Below, in pieces: positions 59,101-64,000 of a DNA stretch of 64,000 nt. Under the pieces are notes generated by a model. The model ran no database searches, had not been told where the DNA came from, and was given only the letters and a program-made list of their open reading frames with translations. How positions within the stretch are numbered: position 1 is the stretch's first letter; each line of letters starts with the position of its first letter. The stretch spans positions 1 through 64,000 of the forward strand of contig NW_025778867.1 of assembly GCF_021130785.1 (NCBI RefSeq), given 5' to 3'. Made by a program: the position numbers and the translations under genes. Origin of the DNA: Homalodisca vitripennis. Lineage: Eukaryota; Arthropoda; Insecta; Hemiptera; Cicadellidae.

Positions 59101-62100
59101 ACAACAATCAAAGAACAAATAAATATTCAGTAAATAAAATAGAGGAATGATGGTATTTTAATTATTTTAAATAATAAGTTAAATATGAATGTATGTGTAC
59201 AAGTAATAATGGTACACAAAAATTACCCCAATAATTAATGTGATAGCTACAAATAAAGAGAAGACAAACTAAATTGATTACTACACTTTTAATAAGAAAG
59301 ACTATTCTATGGAACAGCTTGAATGAGCACTTGTTTTGCTAAAATTAGCAGTTCTTCATTGACATCTGAATTTAAGGTTGTGTAATAATGTGCCAAAGAA
59401 TAAAAAAGTATCACTAAACTCTGGGAACCAATCAATATCGTAGAGTTATTTTATAATCTCAACTTCAACTTGCAGTATAGTATTTCAATCTACTTCAACT
59501 CACCTCGGCAAGCCTGGGGGTTTTCCATCTGCACAGTGTACTGTGTGAACTGGGGGTTCTTGCCATCACCCCACTTCAGTTTGAGATAGTTGTGTCCAGC
59601 ATTGGGGCAAGAGAGCAGGTGAAGCGGGAGGAAGGGGGAGGGTGCTGGCTTTCCACTGCAGCAACAATGGTCCAGCACCAACACTGTTCACAGCCTTCAA
59701 CCGCACCCTGAAAAACCATCACGTCATGAAGATTAACTACTTCTTATTTGGACCAATTCCAATTCTATCCCATCCCGACCAATTCTATCTCTCTAGCAGT
59801 AGATAGATCACTTATTTAAAAAGAGGATCTGCAAGATATTTTAATGAAATTTTTAGTAAATATTTTAAAAGTGTATTTTAAATTAGTAAATACATGAAAA
59901 ACATGTTTTATTTACTTATTATTAGGAACATTATGTATAAATAATTTCAGTATGCCAAAATTAATTCAAAATAAATATATTTTATTCCTTAGAAGAACAC
60001 AAAGGATTTTCTGTTGTGTTGAGGGAAAGTTATAGGGTCCTTCACTTCCAATTCCTGTGGAGATAAATCACCAAAACGTTACAAATATCTGAAGCTGATA
60101 ATGAAAAAAAAGGTTCCCTGGAATGTGATAAATACTGAAAGGAAGCAAACAATAGAAAACCCACTCCTGGAAGCAAAAAAAAAAAAAAAAAAAAAATATT
60201 GCAGATCCCAAGAAAACAGGTCTTAACACATTATTTAATATTGTAAACACCATCAAAAAAAGTGGACAACAAAGCAAGAATTATGAATATTTCAATACTT
60301 TTTAAAAGCTACTAACTAGCCATGATATAAAAATAAAATTATCAGCTCCTTAAAAATGAAAACTCATAGTAGGATGTGTTGGGATATTCTCTAAATTATT
60401 ACACATTTGAAACAACAACAAAAAACTGATAACTCACTAGGAGATAAGCAATAAATTATATTGTCCTTGAGCATGTTCCAGAAGCAGCATAAATGTGTTA
60501 AAAATCAATAAAACATGTAAACATAGAAACACCAAATTTAGCATAAAATTACTGGACCAATATCACTCATATCAATTTTTTCAAAGTGATTTGATAAACA
60601 AGTAATATTCAGAATACTTCAATACCTAACAATCAATAATCTTTTACAGCATTGCCAAAAATAAACTTCAAAGTATAGACTTTTGTTATTTACTTTCAAT
60701 GAATTAATTGTGCATTGATTTGAACAAGAACAGAAAAGACTTGAAATACCTTTTGTTTTATACAAAAAGGTCATTATTTTATGAGTGAAAAAAAAAAAAA
60801 AGAACTCACTTGTATGTTTGTGGCTGGAGCCAGGTTGTCGACTACACAGGATTGTTTCCTCGGTGACGATGGAAAGCGGTCGGCTACCTCGACACAATTA
60901 ATGTGTACTGGGGAGCCATGGTCCAGGGGCACTGCCCCAGCTGAGCTTGAGACTGTTGGGGGTGGCGGTATAGCGGGGAGCGGGCGGTGGGCCGGGCACT
61001 GCTGGGGGGGAACACCAGCGACGTCACAGGCGAGAAGTCGCTCCACCCCGCCACATTACAACTGTAATTATTATAAAATTTATTCAATATTATTATGGAC
61101 ATTACATTTGGAAAAGTTTTGATGCTTCCTAATCAATTCCTTTGTTGTTTGCAAAATCTATTCTAGAAAGGCACTATCCTCACCCAACCATCCCTTTTAC
61201 CCATCCCCCCGCCCCGTGTTACTGTAAGAGGAAATCATGACTCAAATATTTTTTTAGAGGATATGTTACTATTTCCAAATAACAATGCAGGACAATAAAA
61301 TACTGTTTGTTATATTGGTAGACCAGACTGACCTGAAGCCTGAAACAGCACAGAGGGAGGCCAGGAGGAATGGACCGCACATCACAGCTAGTTTGAGCAC
61401 CCTGGTAGACAGTGGTGAAGGCAGGAGTGGTCCCATGCCCCCATCTCCAGGCGGTAGTCAGTAATGGAGGCCCCCGTTACAGCGGGGCTCGGGCCAGCAG
61501 CACGACACCACATAACAGGGCGGGGGTACACTGGGGCGCGGCCAGGGGTGTCTGGTGGGGGCGTTCCACTGCGCACCTCCAACGGCTCTGAACCATGCCC
61601 CTGCCTAAAAAACAAATCACTCATTAAATTGGTTTGAGAAATGTACATCTCATTTATTTTTATTCACACCATTGAAACTATTTAAACATTTTTATCAAGT
61701 CAAAAGTAGTTCATATTTATTTATCTAAAGAAAATAAAATTATTTATTATGTAAAACCACAAATCAAAACTTTTTCAGAATTAGTATTTTTTGGGTTTTG
61801 AAACTATGTAAGGGTGTTGTTTGTCTTTTAGTGTTTGAACATAAAACAATAAAATGGTTTGTAATGAAAAATTAATATTCTAGATGTAAAATTCTATTAT
61901 GCTAATTTTTGGTACTGATATTTTTTAGATAATGGTAAGCTTTCTCATGACACAGCCATCAGCATAAAAATACGTGAGCAATAAAAATGTTTACGATGTT
62001 TGATAGCCAAAAATCAATTACAAAACAAAGTTTTACTCTCACGACCCCTACTCTGTTGTTGGCTCGGAGCAGGAATGTGTAGGAGTGTCCAGGGCTGAGT

Positions 62101-62215
62101 GAGGACACTGTACACTCAGTGTCCTTGCCCCGGTAACGCTATTCTGTCCTCTACGTTTTGTGTTCGTGACCCATATCTCGCACTAGCGCTCACCGGTGCT
62201 CCTTCCTCCGTCCAC
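53047..62215 (-). CDS. FNDC3: fibronectin type III domain protein, FNDC3 family, 3' part
   Basis: Eight minus-strand exons are readable: 62043-62215, 61333-61604, 60810-61061, 59505-59707, 58053-58227, 56406-56533, 55853-56047 and 53047-53158. They encode successive FN3 repeats with hallmark strings VYQGAQTSCDV, SLKLSWGSAP, KAVNSVGAGP, LKLKWGDGKNPQFTQYTV, VYRFCISAANDAGQGP and LEPGADYCVRVCAVRQTGVG. The last exon encodes a C-terminal membrane anchor (WALILLVAFAILAFLFAFIV) and a five-residue tail, the layout of FNDC3 proteins, which are ER/Golgi-anchored. The 5' exons lie beyond the right edge. Exon phases agree across most junctions, but nearly every exon needs a one-base correction to stay in the family frame. 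Either the consensus has small indels here or the gene is decaying. Confidence 0.8.
53440..54740 (+). mobile_element. degraded LINE reverse transcriptase fragment
   Basis: Blocks in order on the plus strand, across many shifts: FNNSSAIAFSLKDILSSM, TAFDVVDHNILLTKL, VTFFADDISLS (the catalytic ADD motif at about 53855) and KRIFCIQKRAMRIVWGL (54330). The 3' end is AATAAATGACAGC near 54727. It lies antisense to the FNDC3-like gene in its last intron. Confidence 0.75.
53836..53931 (+). repeat. 48-bp tandem duplication across the LINE ADD motif
   Basis: The segment from TTTCCGTAACCTTCTTTGCA through ATCCCAATACCTAG occurs twice head to tail (about 53836-53883 and 53884-53931), duplicating the catalytic ADD codons. 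Confidence 0.85.
55853..56047 (-). CDS. FNDC3: FNDC3-like exon, FN3 repeat end
   Basis: Acceptor ATCTGTTGTAG, donor GTCAGT. Entering in phase 0 from the previous exon gives VYRGGDTKDP, then one extra base in a CCC run near 56019 leads to LHDLEPGADYCVRVCAVRQT. A Pro/Thr-rich stretch (TPAPHSTPTHTT) follows. The literal phase-0 frame stops at TGA after about 13 codons. Confidence 0.7.
56406..56533 (-). CDS. FNDC3: FNDC3-like exon, FN3 repeat start
   Basis: Acceptor CATGTTGCAG, donor GTCAGC; PRVSEVSTKGCSVEWPPCKP then DPVLYCLQLSRLRDQIYKQ, open throughout. Phases fit both neighbours. This FN3 start has the usual conserved Trp. Confidence 0.75.
56750..57572. mobile_element. piggyBac-type MITE with TTAA sites
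   Basis: TIRs CCCTTACCGAGCCA (56750) and the inverse CCCTTAGCGAGCCA (right end, 57572) match 13 of 14 and are flanked by TTAA (56746-56749, 57573-57576). Just inside lies GACGTTACTAGACGTC and more ACGTC motifs. There is no ORF. It is in an FNDC3-like intron. Confidence 0.85.
57577..58052. other. FNDC3-like intron, no other feature
   Basis: AT-rich intronic sequence with no coding or repeat signal recognised. Confidence 0.5.
58053..58227 (-). CDS. FNDC3: FNDC3-like exon (one-base break)
   Basis: Entering with one base from the previous exon gives MGLQVVYQGNKSL, then one extra T (plus strand CAACAGTG region, about 58186) leads to CKVNRLQEQTVYRFCISAAN and EFSTTIAPPPSLK. Acceptor CCTGCAG, donor GTAATC. 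Without the correction the phase-correct frame stops at TAA. Confidence 0.75.
58228..59504. other. FNDC3-like intron, no gene seen
   Basis: AT-rich, except for a GC-richer patch at 58370-58480 without recognisable content. Confidence 0.5.
59505..59707 (-). CDS. FNDC3: FNDC3-like exon (frame breaks)
   Basis: It opens VRLKAVNSVGAGP, shifts through a Pro/Ser linker (PPPSSRFTCS in a second frame) and ends CPNAGHNYLKLKWGDGKN and FTQYTVQMENPQAC in a third. The family strings on both sides are unmistakable, so at least two small indels fall within 59610-59670. Donor GTGAGT, acceptor TTTTTCAG. Confidence 0.75.
59708..60809. other. FNDC3-like intron
   Basis: AT-rich with a long A-run on the plus strand at 60175-60196 and another at 60787-60801. 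No gene. Confidence 0.6.
60810..61061 (-). CDS. FNDC3: FNDC3-like exon (frame breaks)
   Basis: It opens CNVAGWSDFSPVTSLVFPP, a typical FN3 end, then after a C-run changes frame to YTATPNSLKLSWGSAP and again to DHGSPVHINCVEVADRF. Joining the next exon as TTYK/VRLKAVN needs one A fewer in ACAAACA near the donor (GTGAGT). The C-run at about 61004-61011 is the likely first break. Confidence 0.7.
61062..61332. other. FNDC3-like intron
   Basis: Short intron, no features recognised. Confidence 0.6.
61333..61604 (-). CDS. FNDC3: FNDC3-like exon (one or more frame breaks)
   Basis: Acceptor TTTTTTAG, donor GTCAGT. It reads GSEPLEVRSGTPPPDTPGRA and ASITDYRLEMG, then after a shift near 61435 TTVYQGAQTSCDVRSIPPGL. 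The literal frame ends at TAG. FN3 identity comes from ITDYRLEM and VYQGAxTSCxV. Confidence 0.7.
61605..62042. other. FNDC3-like intron
   Basis: AT-rich, no features recognised. Confidence 0.6.
62043..62215 (-). CDS. FNDC3: FNDC3-like exon, most 5' one recognised here
   Basis: It starts near WTEEGAPVSA and ends YRGKDTECTVSSLSPGHSYT, FLLRANNRVGV at donor GTGAGA. The middle makes sense only across frames. The exact acceptor (62215 or 62217) is uncertain. Confidence 0.65.
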
Positions 62216-63654
62216 CTCTGGATAGTCGGGTGTGTTAGACAAAATTGAGGCAGCTCACATTAACATACAAAGTTAAAGTAGCAATTTGTTATAGAGGTAT
62301 CATGCCTTGATTCAGACAAAATGATTATAGGATAATGGCTAAGGTGATAGCAAAGAGCCCATTCCCACCAAATTGATAGAAATAGTGTATTGATTTTCAC
62401 CTTTGGGTTTATAGATGCCGTCATCCATACAATAATATGAATCAAACCGTTTATTTTGCAAGCTATCTCAACACTAATTTTATTTAGAGTTATTTAATTA
62501 AAACGAGTCAAATATAATCAAGCCTTTAGAAAAAAGTTTCATGTTTTTTAGGAATAAACATTGACCACTCTGACAGACAAATCTGATATTACTATAACAC
62601 AATAAAGGAGCAATTATAACAATAGTCCTTCTAGTGCAGTGGGGAAGAAGTAAGTACTTTTTTGAGACTAACAGAAATATTAAAAAAATAATTATTTCTT
62701 ATACATTTTTAGTTCATGTAATCAATATCTCAAAACCGTTTGAAATACCAAAAAATTTGTTTAATTACAAAAAGTTTACAAGCATTCCAGAACACTTTTT
62801 AAATTTTTTATCCTGGACCATAAATAACCATATTGTAGAGTATTTTAAAAGTTAAAATGATTGTTATATTTGGAATGAAATTGCCAACAAATGTTAGCCA
62901 AGGATATTTATACAGATACAATTTTTACAATAAATCCTATTTTTTTAGGCTTTTTTTTGGGAGGGGGAGTCAGTTATCGTTTCTATGAGCCAGTGTATTA
63001 TAACATTAATAAATTGTAGCACTTAAGGAAACTTTCACATAACTCCATCAAACAAACCCCCCAGAGACCCAAAACTAAGGCCGCATTTCCAAAATATAAA
63101 TATATCTTGAAAATAAGGAATGCAATGTCCTCTTTGTATAAAGAACAAAGTGATAGTAAAATATCGCTGGAAGTAAGTTCAAACTAATCCCCGTTTAGAT
63201 TGCAAATGCTTATAGTCTGCACAAAACACCATGCGTGGCGTTCAACACGTGAGATCACTGCAGTCCAACCTCGTTTCGGCCGGCCATGACTGTCTCACAA
63301 AAACACTATTTAAAAGTTAAAAGGATATTAGTCATTATCATTGGAATTTGAATTAATAATTTTTGATATCCAGGAAGTTACACCAAGACAAGAACAACAG
63401 AAAGGTACCTTACCTACCCTACCTGGGGGGTGAAGTTGTTCGCGTCCGTAGCTTGCTACACAACCGTGCTCCCGGGTAAACGCTAGAACGAACAGCAATT
63501 TTTGGTAGCTGGACCGTCACTCTTGTGATCTCCCAGATTATGGCATGCTATCGAAGACCAAACAAAACGGTCCTTCTCAGGGCCAAACAAATACTGATTT
63601 TTTAAATATTGGCTCTATTTTAAATATATGTTTATAATTAACCGCCGGAGGTCT
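62216..63654. other. FNDC3-like intron or upstream DNA, no feature recognised
   Basis: AT-rich up to about 63200, then GC-richer to 63500. A possible 60-base exon at about 63425-63485 has AG/GT ends, but its peptide is not convincing. Confidence 0.4.
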
Positions 63655-64000
63655 GAGCAGAATCTAAATGTGAGTGCCTAAGCAAAATTATGATAAAGAA
63701 CAACGTCGATGTCCTAGCACTCCAGGAGACATCCCACATTGAGAATTCTAACACCTGTGGCAAGAGGCAATATCCCTGGATATACACTTGTAGAAGCCAT
63801 TGAGCCACAGAAAAATGCGAGTGGCAACTTATGTTAGGCAGGGCATCCGATGATGTCCTCCCCATTTACAAGAAACCAGTGATGACGATATTTTTGTACT
63901 GGTGGTGAAAGTGTCAGAAACAACTATAGTAAATGTCTACAAACCACCTAAGACACATGGTCCTGACACATCTTACCCCTTTCATATTTGACACCCCGTC
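63655..64000 (+). mobile_element. LINE endonuclease domain fragment, runs off the window
   Basis: On the plus strand, MIKNNVDVLALQET then HIENSNTCGKRQYP and TLVEAIEPQKNASG show an APE-type LINE endonuclease start (the Glu of LQET is catalytic in the family). Stops and shifts follow, and NVYKPP-like text appears in the last 60 bases. The RT part would lie to the right. Confidence 0.65.

Noticed and set aside
63425..63485. possible extra FNDC3-like exon with AG/GT ends on the minus strand
   Set aside because: The peptide in any frame lacks FN3 landmarks and the segment is short.
1..64000. CRISPR arrays, bacterial operons, or a phage-type system
   Set aside because: No regularly spaced repeats or prokaryotic gene layout; the window is eukaryotic with introns and retroelements.

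Overview
The window looks like nuclear DNA of an insect. The base composition is AT-rich. Host genes have short coding exons with GT/AG splice sites, separated by long introns full of transposable elements (hAT, piggyBac, pogo/Tc1-type MITEs, CR1/Jockey-group LINEs, tRNA-derived SINEs). The species cannot be fixed from the sequence alone.

Four host-type genes are readable. (1) Minus strand, 699-7416: the first exons of a DIPK2-type (FAM69/DIA1) secretory-pathway kinase-like gene, continuing off the left edge. (2) Plus strand, 11850-19548: a three-exon gene for a MULE-transposase-derived protein with a FAR1-like zinc region, SWIM finger, AT-hook and C-terminal PHD finger. It is head-to-head with DIPK2. 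(3) Plus strand, 29445-38442: signal peptidase complex subunit 2 (SPCS2), five exons, 194 aa, complete. Its third exon is tandemly triplicated in the genome and the two extra copies are frameshifted. (4) Minus strand, 53047-62215: the 3' part of a fibronectin type III gene of the FNDC3 family, ending in a C-terminal membrane anchor. Almost every exon carries a one-base frame break.

Mobile DNA fills much of the rest. A 4145-bp hAT element (7589-11733) has a perfect 8-bp target duplication. It splits what was probably a bidirectional promoter of about 280 bp between DIPK2 and the SWIM/PHD gene. A 2797-bp piggyBac-like element (45170-47966) keeps both TTAA sites and a broken transposase. Three smaller piggyBac-type elements lie at 5972-6644, 30459-31146 and 56750-57572. 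Pogo/Tc1-like MITEs lie at 12571-13407, 19612-20270 and 36615-37169. Unclassified MITEs lie at 14271-15011 and at 13590-14073 with a relative at 31289-31938. LINE copies or fragments lie at 1147-3062 (-), 26850-28316 (+), 40864-44251 (+), 53440-54740 (+) and 63655-64000 (+).

The host genes do not form a pathway, although SPCS2, DIPK2 and FNDC3 all act at or in the secretory membrane system. Small frame breaks recur in several exons and transposon ORFs (DIPK2, FNDC3, hAT, piggyBac), while SPCS2 and the 2.3-kb last exon of the SWIM/PHD gene are intact. Read-level data are needed to separate real decay from consensus errors.
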